From: Bacteroidales bacterium
GTDB taxonomy: Bacteria > Bacteroidota > Bacteroidia > Bacteroidales > UBA3824
Assembly (NCBI GenBank): GCA_016287995.1
Contig: JAEEXW010000135.1
Coordinates: 1 to 7,307, forward strand
Length of the DNA stretch: 7,307 nt
Direction of reading: 5' to 3'
How positions within the stretch are numbered: the stretch's first letter is position 1; the number at the start of each line of letters is the position of its first letter. Under the pieces are notes generated by a model. The model worked only from the letters and a program-made list of their open reading frames with translations, made no database searches and had not been told where the DNA came from. The position numbers were made by a program, and so were the translations under genes. Positions 1 to 6,616 of the stretch are shown piece by piece.

Positions 1-1
1 T

Positions 2-1078
2 ATAGGTGCAGAGCCATCTCCGGATATGCAAGAAACTGCCGAAAAAGCAGAAATTATCAGTTATTACCTGAATCTTCCGCAATACTCATTACGTATCGGT
101 TTACATAATATCAATGCCGAAAATTATAAAGACGTACGCAATCGTCCGATTAATCACGGTGGTACGCTTAAAGATTGGACTAAAAAGGATACGTTTAAAG
201 CGAAGAAAGGTGTAATAGTAAAAGAGTACGTATATTTATATTGGACAGAAGAACGATTAAAAAACATAGCAAAGGCTATTCTTCACTTGTTAGAAACAGG
301 TGATTGGGATAAAACTATTGCCGAACCCGACTACATTAATCCGAAAAGAGAAAAACTTTCGGGGACTAAAAACGTGCAAATGCAAGACAAAGAATTTGAA
401 ATTGTCTTAAAAGCAAGAGAAATAATCCTTCAATATTATCGTGATTATAATTTAATTGATGATAAGGTATTACCGTTTTTAGGACTATTCAAATGTTATA
501 AAGATTTGGTTGAGTTATACAAGAATCAACCTATTATAACACCAAAAGACGGCAAAGCAATAGCATTACAGCAATACTCAACACCGTGCCCTATTGCGTA
601 TCTAATGAGCGAATTTATTAAAGGTAATAGTGAATTTCATATAACTGACAAGAACGATGAATTTCCTAAAACGTATTATGAACCGACCGCAGGGAACGGT
701 ATGCTCACAATAGCATTGCCACATACACGCACATTAGTAAATGAATTAGATGAAGTTCGAGTTAATAACTTGAAAAAATTTAATTTTGTTTATAACAATC
801 ATAGTGGTATCAGGCAAAATAATGCAGCAGAGTGGAAACCAAATGGATATTTTGACGGTGTAATAATGAATCCGCCATTTGGCAGCCTTAAAAAGTCTGA
901 ATATTATACTCGTAAAGGTGTTATTGACAATCATAATGTAGAATACACTTTTGAACGGTTAGACTACAAAATAGCGATTAATTCACTTGATTGTATGCGT
1001 AATGACGGCAAGGCTGCAATTATAATCGGTGGTAAACTTGCCGCAAAAACGGATTCGGATTATAAAACAACGTATTAA
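2..1078 (+). CDS. N6-adenine DNA methyltransferase-like protein, N-terminal and catalytic part (5' partial, frame broken at its 3' end)
   Basis: Probably transfers a methyl group from S-adenosylmethionine to adenine N6 in DNA. Numbering from the Met at 26, it shows QQYSTPCPIAYLM (about 181-193, the segment that precedes motif I in this family), EPTAGNG (219-225, SAM-binding motif I), an acidic NELDE turn (motif II) and NPPFG (282-286, catalytic motif IV). Residues 1-170 are a helical, charged N-terminal region with no motif I recognise. The reading frame stays open to the left edge (codons from position 2) and the ATG at 26 has no ribosome binding site, so the gene most likely begins outside the window; a start at 26 is not excluded. 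The frame ends at TAA 1076-1078, right after a typical DGKAAIIIGGK strand, which is too early for the fold. The missing C-terminal part continues in the +1 frame. The family is secure; activity in the broken state is unknown. Confidence 0.85.
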   Translation: MGAEPSPDMQETAEKAEIISYYLNLPQYSLRIGLHNINAENYKDVRNRPINHGGTLKDWTKKDTFKAKKGVIVKEYVYLYWTEERLKNIAKAILHLLETGDWDKTIAEPDYINPKREKLSGTKNVQMQDKEFEIVLKAREIILQYYRDYNLIDDKVLPFLGLFKCYKDLVELYKNQPIITPKDGKAIALQQYSTPCPIAYLMSEFIKGNSEFHITDKNDEFPKTYYEPTAGNGMLTIALPHTRTLVNELDEVRVNNLKKFNFVYNNHSGIRQNNAAEWKPNGYFDGVIMNPPFGSLKKSEYYTRKGVIDNHNVEYTFERLDYKIAINSLDCMRNDGKAAIIIGGKLAAKTDSDYKTTY

Positions 1079-1379
1079 ACTATTTGGACAATACAGAGAT
1101 TTTATTGCGTATCTACACCGACAATACAATATCGTAGATATTATCTATATCAGCGGAGATTTATACCGAAAACAAGGCACAACATTCCCTATTGTGTTAA
1201 TCCTTATTGACGGACGTACACAATGGAATAGCGATTCTAAGCACGTTTGGCACAATTACGATAAACAACTTGACCGACAAATTAATAGTTTTGATGAACT
1301 CTTTTATAGAATTTCAAAACACATAAAAAATCAAGAAAGCGAATTATTAAATACTGAATTAAAATTAATCAAAAAATGA
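1029..1379 (+). CDS. C-terminal part of the same DNA methyltransferase, in the +1 frame
   Basis: This frame encodes the stretch expected after the NPPF half of the methyltransferase: RDFIAYLHRQYNIVDIIYI, then GDLYRKQGTTFPIVLILIDGR, which reads as the last core strands of a SAM-dependent N6-adenine methylase. It ends in a charged helical tail (SFDELFYRISKHIKNQ...). The GTG at 1029 is only the first possible start. The real junction with the upstream frame probably lies between about 1045 and 1075, because the first 10-12 codons (NLPQKRIRI) do not look like family sequence, whereas QRIKLFGQYRDF does. No ribosome binding site is visible, so independent translation is doubtful. The TGA at 1377-1379 overlaps the ATG of the helicase gene. 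I read this as one gene interrupted by a one-base shift (mutation, sequencing error or, less likely, programmed frameshifting) rather than as a separate small protein. Confidence 0.7.
   Translation: MVNLPQKRIRIIKQRIKLFGQYRDFIAYLHRQYNIVDIIYISGDLYRKQGTTFPIVLILIDGRTQWNSDSKHVWHNYDKQLDRQINSFDELFYRISKHIKNQESELLNTELKLIKK
1045..1078 (+). other. Frameshift zone joining the two methyltransferase frames
   Basis: The upstream frame stops at 1078, while methyltransferase-like coding continues in the frame one base further on. Two A runs lie in the zone: five A at 1045-1049 and four A at 1064-1067. Removing one A from the second run would give ...SDYKQRIKLFGQYRDF in a single open frame through to 1379. 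Removing one from the first run would also join the frames (...AAKRIRIIKQRIKLF). The sequence cannot say which is right. At the stop itself (TAT TAA), sliding the P-site tRNA by +1 would pair Tyr tRNA with ATT, a poor match, so there is no strong slippery site. Confidence 0.65.
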
Positions 1380-4300
1380 AACTAATTGATATACAACAAC
1401 AATTTTTTACCATAAAAGGCGAAAACGGTGTTTGTTTTTGCACAACAGCCGACACCGATGCAAGTCTTAACGTAAAAGCCGTTCATTACATAAAAACTGA
1501 CGGAAATACTTTACCGTATGGTTGGCAAAACGCTGATACTCTTGTTTTAAGGAGCGATAATTTAAAGAAAATTCAACTATTAAGTGGTTTGGGTATGCCA
1601 TACTATCCCGTATCCGAACACGCAAAGGTACAGCATTTGAATACACCTGATTCTATGGGCTACGAAACTCACGAAGCAATGAAAAAACTTCGTGCTGCCG
1701 TTGGAGGTGATACGACTGATTTTGTTTGTTCACGGTTGAGATGGTCAAGAGAAGAAATTAAAAATTACCTTTTCGCCGAACAAATAGATGCCGTTGCGCT
1801 CATTGTATACAACTTTGAAGCACGTAATCAGTCTGTTATTATTGGCGACCAAACGGGTATAGGTAAAGGTCGTATTGCAGCATCAATTATACGTTACGCA
1901 GTAGTTCAAGGATATATACCAATTTTCTGCACAGAAGGCGCAAATCTTTTTACTGATATTTACCGCGACCTCAGCGATATTAATTGCGGTGAACTTGTAC
2001 CGTTTTTTATCAATAGCGATGATAAAGCAAATATCACCGTATTAGACGAAGACGATAATAACGTAACTGTATATAAACCGATTAAAGATAAAAAAGTTAA
2101 AGAAAAAATCTATAATGCAATGAAAATGCCGAAAGGGTATGACTATATCCTTTGCGCATATACACAACTTAAAAATGCCTTTAAATACAATAAAAAAGGT
2201 GAAGAATTGCAAGGAGATGATTTTCTTAAATACGAATTTTTGTCTGCAATAGCGGATAATGCAATTTTTATTTTTGACGAAAGCCACAATATTGCGGGTT
2301 CAAAAGCAAAATTAAGTAATTGGTGGGATTCATCGTCCAATGTTCAATTAACGGGTTCTAATCAATTTAAGTGCTTTAATGAACTTTGTAAAAAGTCTGC
2401 AAATACATTATTTTTGTCGGCTACTTTTGCAAAGCAACCGCAAAATATGGTTGTATATGCAAACCGCACTTGTATTCAGGAAACGGGATTAAAAGACACT
2501 GAACTTATAGAGGCTATAAGCAAAGGTAACGAAGCATTACAAGAAATTATTTCGGCTAATATCGTATCCGAGGGGCAAATGATACACCGTGAAAGCGATT
2601 TTACAAATGTTGTTGTAAATTATTTTACGCTTGACGGTTCGGATTCTGATGCAGGTATTCCTGACTTAAAAACGGAACACTGCAATATGTGCGACTACAT
2701 AACAGAAATTATTAATCAAATTAACGTATTTGAACAAACTTATGTTATGCCTATTGTCAAAGATATGGACAAAGAAGCGGGTAATAACACACAAGTCAAG
2801 AAAACAAGCGAAAAAGTAGGCGTACAACATACTCCGTTGTTTTCAAAATTATTCAATATTGTTAATCAGTTACTTTTTGCAATCAAAGCCGAAGCCGTAG
2901 CCAATCACGCAATAAAATTGTTGAACGAGGGCAAGAAAGTAGTTATTGCCGTATCCTCCACAATGGAAGCGTTTATTTCAGGACTTGAAGATGAAGATAC
3001 AAAAGGGCAAGAAATTCCTTGTGATTTTGCTCTTGTGCTTGATAAAGCATTACAAAAAACTTTGACTATCGTGAAAGACGGCGAGGGTGATTTGCACGAA
3101 AAAACGGATATTCCTATTGATATGTTACCCGCAGAAGGTCAAGATATGTTTTTTGAGATTAGAGAAACTATCCTTAACGCAGTATCTAATATCAGTATAT
3201 CACCGTTAGACCTTATTACAAAAAAAATTGAAAATGCTATTAATCCCGATACAGGCGAAAATTATATCGTTACAGAAGTTACGGGACGTAGCAAAAAAAT
3301 TGAATTTACCAATCCTGAATGTACGTCAGGCTACATCGTTTCAAGGAAAAAAGAAAAAAAGAATATTGCTTTTTCAAAATTCCAAAACAATCAATCAGAC
3401 GTACTTATAATTAACAAATCAGGCTCTACGGGTGCATCGGCACACGCCACGACCAAAAACACGAATTTAAAACCCGAAGAAGTTAAGCCTCGTGTAATGA
3501 TTATTGCTCAGGTAGAACTTGATATTAACAAGGAAGTTCAAAAACGTGGACGTATCAACCGTACAGGTCAAATTCCGACTTTGCCGCCACGTTACGATTA
3601 TATTTCGTCTGCAATTCCTGCCGAAAAACGTTTAATGATGATGTTGCAGAAAAAACTGAAATCATTAGACGCTAATACTACGTCTAATCAAAAGCAATCT
3701 AAATCAGTGATTGACGTTCCCGACTTTTTTAACAAGTACGGTGATATGCTTGCATACGATTATCTTGTTGAAAATCCTGCAATAAATCTAAAACTTAATA
3801 AGGCTATTAAAGATGATGACGATGATAACAACAAAAACAGCAAGAAAAGAGATGAAGATGATAGTGTTAAAAAAGACTTTTTGAAAAAAATATCGGGTTG
3901 GGTTCCGCTCCTTACTTGCGAGGAACAAAAAGACTTTTACGACACAATTCTTGACCGTTATACCGATTTGGTTAAAGAATTAAAAAAGAAAGGTGAGTAC
4001 GATTTGGAGGTGGAAGCAATAGATTTAGATGCCCGACTTGTTGGGGATTTAAAACTCTTACAACCAACCTTAGCAGGAAGTTCGTGTTTTTCTGATGCCG
4101 TCTATCAAGGTGTATATTCTTGTAAAGTTTTACAAAAACCTTATACACAGGAATATATCACAATGGAAATTCAGAATTATACGAAAGGTACAAATGCGAG
4201 AGAATTAGCGCAACAAATAGCAGCGGATTACAAAGCGTACTATGACGAAGTAATTAAAGAAAATGTAGATGATTTGCTACAACGAGCCGAAGACCGTAAA

Positions 4301-6196
4301 AAAAGTGCAAAAGAAATTATCGTTAAAAACGGTGGTAATCAGCAAGATATTGATTTGAAATTTCAAGAAATTGATGCTGACACTCAAAATAATATTACAA
4401 GTCGAACAAACCGCTTTAATGTAATAAAAAACCGTGCAAGATTTATAGAATTTTTCTATGCAGGTAGAGCCTGTGTGGTAGACTCTGACAATAATACGAA
4501 AGCAATTTGTTTAGGTGTCGAAATTGGCAACAAAACAAAAAATAAATTTGCTCCGAGTAACTTAAAAATTACTTTTGCAGTTGCAAGCAACACAAAAGAA
4601 TTAGATTTTACACTTGTAGATAGGGATTTGACAGCCTTAGATGCAATCAAAGGATTGTCTATTTTTAGTAGCAGTGATTATAATACCAATATTGACAATC
4701 AATTTCTTGAACGTTGGAATGAATACGTAAAAGATTCTTCGTCCGACCGTGAACAACGTGTAATAATCGTTGGTAATTTATTGCGTGGCTATGGTAACGC
4801 TCCTGAAAAATCGAAATTGATTTCGTTTACAACTCACGACGGACAAATTTTAAAGGGAATTTTAACCCCGAAAAATTCTACTGATAGCGGTACAAAACTT
4901 ATTATGTCTACATACGATATTAGTACATTTGTGCCGATGATAACAAATTCAGTATATCAGGACGAGAAGAAAACATATTCCCTTACAAGAGGATTAAAAC
5001 TATGCACAAATGCCGTTCACGAAAATTCATACGGACATGTTTATAAGTTTATCCTTTATTGTGATAATGCTGACACATTCAAACGTATTAAAAACAATCA
5101 AGATTGGTTAGATGTTTCAGAGGACGGACGAGGTTTTGATGAATACCGAGTACAAGGTAAAAAACATTGGAGTATGGAATTTGATACATACAGAAAACTT
5201 GGCGATGTTTTTATGCTTTTAGAAAAATACAATTTTAAAGTTGAATTATATCCGTCAGAAGCACAACGTATTTTTGGAGATAAGAATAATGATACATTAA
5301 AGCACGGTAATTGGAAACCGCTTGAAGTAGATTATAATATTATTCCAAAAAGCGTTTCCCCGCTATTGTTGGCAGAAATGAAACTTTTGAAAAAAGGTTT
5401 AAAAGGTTTAGGAGCAACAACTGATGAACACGTTTACGGAACACTTGAAAGAGAAGATTTTATTATTTATAAAGACGGCGGCTTATACAATAGAGGGTGG
5501 GAAGGCATTTTTGGTTGCCGTGAAATGAACAAAAACAAGGAAATCATTACTAAGTTGTTAAAATATTTTTATCCTGAAATTAAATTTTCAATAAAAAAAG
5601 ACTACAACTCAATGAGAATTACCTTGATAAGTTCACCCTGCAAAGAAAATAGTTCAGAATTAAAGAATTTACTTTACGAAATTGAACTTATAGCCAATAG
5701 TTTTAATTTTGATTATTCTGACGGTATGTACGATTATTCCTATAACGGTTTTTATTTAAACGTCGGAATAAGCGATAAATACAAACAAAACTATTTAAAA
5801 CATCATTCAGAGTTTTCTGTTAATGATATAAAAGAAGTTGTTAAAATAATTGACGGTGGTGGCGAATTGAAACAGCCGAAAGCGAAAAAACAATCACAAT
5901 CCGCAGCCGCACCCGTAGCCGTTAGTTCGGCAGATTTGCAAATTGTTGATTATTCTGACAAAGCAATAGTTTTAACGGGCGACACAAAACCGTTGAAAGA
6001 CGAAATTAAGCATTTAGGCGGCAAATTCGGCTCACGGTTCGATACGTCAAAAGTTCCGACAGGTAACGGTTGGTTGTTTCCGAAAACGAAACTTGCAGCA
6101 GTTCAGGATTTTGTAAGCAAATACAGCAAAAAAAGTTCACAAATTTATCCGTTATTAATTGCGGAGTTAAGCCTTGTGAATATCAAAAATAATTAA
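1376..6196 (+). CDS. Strawberry-notch-type SF2 helicase/ATPase, large polyvalent (DarB-like) protein
   Basis: A 1606-residue ATP-dependent helicase or DNA translocase. Lobe 1 has Walker A GDQTGIGKGR (157-166, Lys164), Walker B DESH (301-304) and SAT (348-350). Lobe 2 has GKKVVIAVSSTMEAF (519-533), SPLDLI (near 610), EVTGR (634-638), KSGSTGASAHA (681-691) and motif VI QKRGRINRTGQ (722-732, arginine fingers), followed by KKLKSLDANTTSNQK and NKYGD. These are Strawberry-notch family signatures, and all core motifs look intact. An Asp/Lys-rich linker lies near 812-835. About 840-1380 is a long extension without a motif I can name. About 1382-1475 resembles a polyvalent-protein-associated domain, and 1523-1581 is a small GDTKPLKD/GWLFP module behind a Lys/Gln/Ala linker. 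The ATG at 1376 overlaps the upstream TGA (ATGA), suggesting translational coupling. In phage P1 DarB and many relatives, methylase and helicase are fused; here they are separate. A role in antirestriction or element DNA processing is inferred. Confidence 0.88.
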   Translation: MKLIDIQQQFFTIKGENGVCFCTTADTDASLNVKAVHYIKTDGNTLPYGWQNADTLVLRSDNLKKIQLLSGLGMPYYPVSEHAKVQHLNTPDSMGYETHEAMKKLRAAVGGDTTDFVCSRLRWSREEIKNYLFAEQIDAVALIVYNFEARNQSVIIGDQTGIGKGRIAASIIRYAVVQGYIPIFCTEGANLFTDIYRDLSDINCGELVPFFINSDDKANITVLDEDDNNVTVYKPIKDKKVKEKIYNAMKMPKGYDYILCAYTQLKNAFKYNKKGEELQGDDFLKYEFLSAIADNAIFIFDESHNIAGSKAKLSNWWDSSSNVQLTGSNQFKCFNELCKKSANTLFLSATFAKQPQNMVVYANRTCIQETGLKDTELIEAISKGNEALQEIISANIVSEGQMIHRESDFTNVVVNYFTLDGSDSDAGIPDLKTEHCNMCDYITEIINQINVFEQTYVMPIVKDMDKEAGNNTQVKKTSEKVGVQHTPLFSKLFNIVNQLLFAIKAEAVANHAIKLLNEGKKVVIAVSSTMEAFISGLEDEDTKGQEIPCDFALVLDKALQKTLTIVKDGEGDLHEKTDIPIDMLPAEGQDMFFEIRETILNAVSNISISPLDLITKKIENAINPDTGENYIVTEVTGRSKKIEFTNPECTSGYIVSRKKEKKNIAFSKFQNNQSDVLIINKSGSTGASAHATTKNTNLKPEEVKPRVMIIAQVELDINKEVQKRGRINRTGQIPTLPPRYDYISSAIPAEKRLMMMLQKKLKSLDANTTSNQKQSKSVIDVPDFFNKYGDMLAYDYLVENPAINLKLNKAIKDDDDDNNKNSKKRDEDDSVKKDFLKKISGWVPLLTCEEQKDFYDTILDRYTDLVKELKKKGEYDLEVEAIDLDARLVGDLKLLQPTLAGSSCFSDAVYQGVYSCKVLQKPYTQEYITMEIQNYTKGTNARELAQQIAADYKAYYDEVIKENVDDLLQRAEDRKKSAKEIIVKNGGNQQDIDLKFQEIDADTQNNITSRTNRFNVIKNRARFIEFFYAGRACVVDSDNNTKAICLGVEIGNKTKNKFAPSNLKITFAVASNTKELDFTLVDRDLTALDAIKGLSIFSSSDYNTNIDNQFLERWNEYVKDSSSDREQRVIIVGNLLRGYGNAPEKSKLISFTTHDGQILKGILTPKNSTDSGTKLIMSTYDISTFVPMITNSVYQDEKKTYSLTRGLKLCTNAVHENSYGHVYKFILYCDNADTFKRIKNNQDWLDVSEDGRGFDEYRVQGKKHWSMEFDTYRKLGDVFMLLEKYNFKVELYPSEAQRIFGDKNNDTLKHGNWKPLEVDYNIIPKSVSPLLLAEMKLLKKGLKGLGATTDEHVYGTLEREDFIIYKDGGLYNRGWEGIFGCREMNKNKEIITKLLKYFYPEIKFSIKKDYNSMRITLISSPCKENSSELKNLLYEIELIANSFNFDYSDGMYDYSYNGFYLNVGISDKYKQNYLKHHSEFSVNDIKEVVKIIDGGGELKQPKAKKQSQSAAAPVAVSSADLQIVDYSDKAIVLTGDTKPLKDEIKHLGGKFGSRFDTSKVPTGNGWLFPKTKLAAVQDFVSKYSKKSSQIYPLLIAELSLVNIKNN
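3807..3870 (+). other. Low-complexity Asp/Asn/Lys linker within the helicase
   Basis: The DNA is a run of GAT/GAC, AAC/AAA codons that encodes a strongly charged stretch (KDDDDDNNKNSKK, then RDEDD). It lies between the end of helicase lobe 2 and the following conserved segment (GWVPLLTCEEQKDFYD), so it is most likely a flexible interdomain linker. The frame is kept through it. Confidence 0.7.
5522..5803 (+). other. Helicase region resembling a large-polyvalent-protein-associated domain (LPD29-like)
   Basis: Residues about 1382-1476 read NKEIITKLLKYFYPEIKFSI, then an alternating hydrophobic strand (SMRITLISSP), a helix (LKNLLYEIELIANSF), then FDYSDGMYDYSYNGFYLNV. A helix ending in 'FP.IKFS', a basic loop, a 'sI.v.w..gP' strand and a late 'fDgm.D' motif recall the LPD29-type domains attached to giant phage and conjugative-element proteins. 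The match is from memory of the pattern, so the family name is tentative. The DNA here (roughly 5360-5870) looks more AT-rich than the helicase core. Confidence 0.4.
5942..6118 (+). other. C-terminal GDTKPLKD...LGGKFG...GWLFP module of the helicase
   Basis: Residues about 1523-1581 contain AIVLTGDTKPLKDEIKHLGG, KFGSRFD and GNGWLFPKTKLAAVQDFV. The layout is a strand, a conserved Gly-Asp-Thr-Lys-Pro turn, a helix ending in LGGKF, a strand with GW(L/I)F, and a closing helix. Short modules of this shape occur at the ends of phage and mobile-element proteins and in some large eukaryotic DNA viruses. They also resemble in logic the small 'LGA+WD...W' domains such as DUF5710. The module hangs from a Lys/Gln/Ala/Pro-rich linker (about 1500-1520), as an appended binding domain would. 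Its function is not known to me. Confidence 0.5.
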
Positions 6197-6204
6197 TAAT
6201 TTTA
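6174..6204 (+). promoter_or_regulatory. Weak candidate Bacteroidetes-type promoter before the 120-residue gene
   Basis: TAATTTTA at 6197-6204 matches the Bacteroidetes -7 consensus TAnnTTTG except for the final base. A TTGTG lies about 20 bases upstream (6174-6178), roughly where the -33 TTG element should be. It would place the transcript start about 10-15 bases before the ATG at 6226. In AT-rich DNA such matches arise easily, and the 29-base gap is equally compatible with read-through from the helicase gene. Confidence 0.22.
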
Positions 6205-6225
6205 CGCACCAAAATTTTACTTAAA

Positions 6226-6588
6226 ATGACACAGAAAGAATTAGACATTATTAAAAATGCGGCATTTTCAGACGGTAGTAAACCGTCTGAAATTTACCGC
6301 GAAATGCAAAAAATTATAGGTGATAGAACCGATAATTTTACAAATCCGCAAGGCATATCTTCCGAAAAAATTGATATGACCGAAACGATAAAACAATACG
6401 GTTATTCCGTAGACCTCTACAAAAAAACATTCGACAGCACAATGCGCAGCGAAGAAGATGCTTGTAAAAATTTAATTACAAAAATCAAAGGCAAAACCGA
6501 CACTACGAAAGGCGATTCCGACAAGGAAAAACGTAGGCGCAAACTCAAAATTAAATTAAAATTGCAGTTGCAATTAGCAGAAAATTAA
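6226..6588 (+). CDS. Hypothetical 120-residue protein with a Lys/Arg-rich amphipathic tail
   Basis: I do not recognise this protein. Residues 1-85 look globular and mainly helical (KELDIIKNAAF, SEIYREMQKIIGD, MTETIKQYGYSVDLYKKTF, EEDACKNLITKIKG) and contain one Cys. The last 22 residues form a strongly basic segment (DKEKRRRKLK) that passes into an alternating polar/hydrophobic run, IKLKLQLQLAEN, the pattern of an amphipathic beta strand. There is no signal peptide or membrane segment. The gene starts 29 bases after the helicase stop with no Shine-Dalgarno sequence, and no other in-frame ATG upstream fits. It is co-directional with the helicase and the next gene, so probably co-transcribed. 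The basic tail is compatible with nucleic acid or partner binding, but that is a guess. A perfect hairpin sequence lies within codons 14-23. Confidence 0.75.
   Translation: MTQKELDIIKNAAFSDGSKPSEIYREMQKIIGDRTDNFTNPQGISSEKIDMTETIKQYGYSVDLYKKTFDSTMRSEEDACKNLITKIKGKTDTTKGDSDKEKRRRKLKIKLKLQLQLAEN
6266..6292 (+). repeat. Perfect inverted repeat, 11-bp arms with a 5-base loop, inside coding sequence
   Basis: TTTCAGACGGT at 6266-6276 is the exact reverse complement of ACCGTCTGAAA at 6282-6292, separated by AGTAA. It lies near the start of the 120-residue gene and encodes part of FSDGSKPSEI. The inner eight pairs (CAGACGGT/ACCGTCTG) are GC-richer than the surroundings, so the RNA should fold stably. 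No T run follows, so it is not a standard rho-independent terminator. Confidence 0.8.
6560..6575 (+). repeat. Short inverted repeat at the end of the 120-residue gene
   Basis: AATTGCA at 6560-6566 and TGCAATT at 6569-6575 are exact reverse complements around a 2-base centre. The repeat falls in the codons for the alternating LQLQL segment, where alternating Leu and Gln codons (ttg cag ttg caa) generate such symmetry by themselves, so it may have no role in DNA. Confidence 0.45.
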
Positions 6589-6589
6589 T

Positions 6590-6605
6590 TATTTAACGTT
6601 AAATA
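6590..6605 (+). promoter_or_regulatory. 16-bp perfect palindrome in the gap before the last gene
   Basis: TATTTAACGTTAAATA is its own reverse complement. It occupies most of the 28-base gap between the TAA at 6586-6588 and the ATG at 6617. The position, just upstream of a start codon, and the exact dyad suit an operator for a dimeric regulator. AT-rich DNA favours chance palindromes, and no regulator gene is in view, so the regulatory reading is an inference. Confidence 0.35.
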
Positions 6606-6616
6606 TATAAACCAAA

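Noticed and set aside
746..934. Minus-strand open frame of 62 codons opposite the methyltransferase
   Set aside because: It lies wholly antisense to the EPTAGNG-NPPFG region, has no family features, and arises from AT-rich complement sequence.
1070..1084. Programmed +1 ribosomal frameshift at the TAT TAA stop
   Set aside because: The P-site tRNA would have to re-pair from TAT to ATT, a poor match, and no known stimulatory arrangement is evident. A single-base indel in an A run explains the break more simply.
2042..2340. Two overlapping minus-strand open frames opposite helicase lobe 1
   Set aside because: They are Phe/Ile/Cys-rich antisense readings of Lys/Asn-rich coding sequence, without initiation signals, opposite an intact conserved gene.
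3228..3410. Plus-strand open frame of 60 codons in another frame of the helicase gene
   Set aside because: It is nested inside the conserved lobe 2 (EVTGR to the Gly-Ser motif). The helicase frame is intact and no start signal supports a second product.
4456..4650. Minus-strand open frame of 64 codons opposite the helicase middle region
   Set aside because: It is antisense to coding sequence, with no motif and no start context.
6267..6291. Resemblance of the hairpin arms (ACCGTCTGAA) to the Neisseria DNA uptake sequence GCCGTCTGAA, which also occurs as inverted pairs
   Set aside because: The first base differs, only one pair is present, it lies inside a gene, and the AT-rich composition and protein content do not suggest Neisseria. 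Coincidence is likelier.
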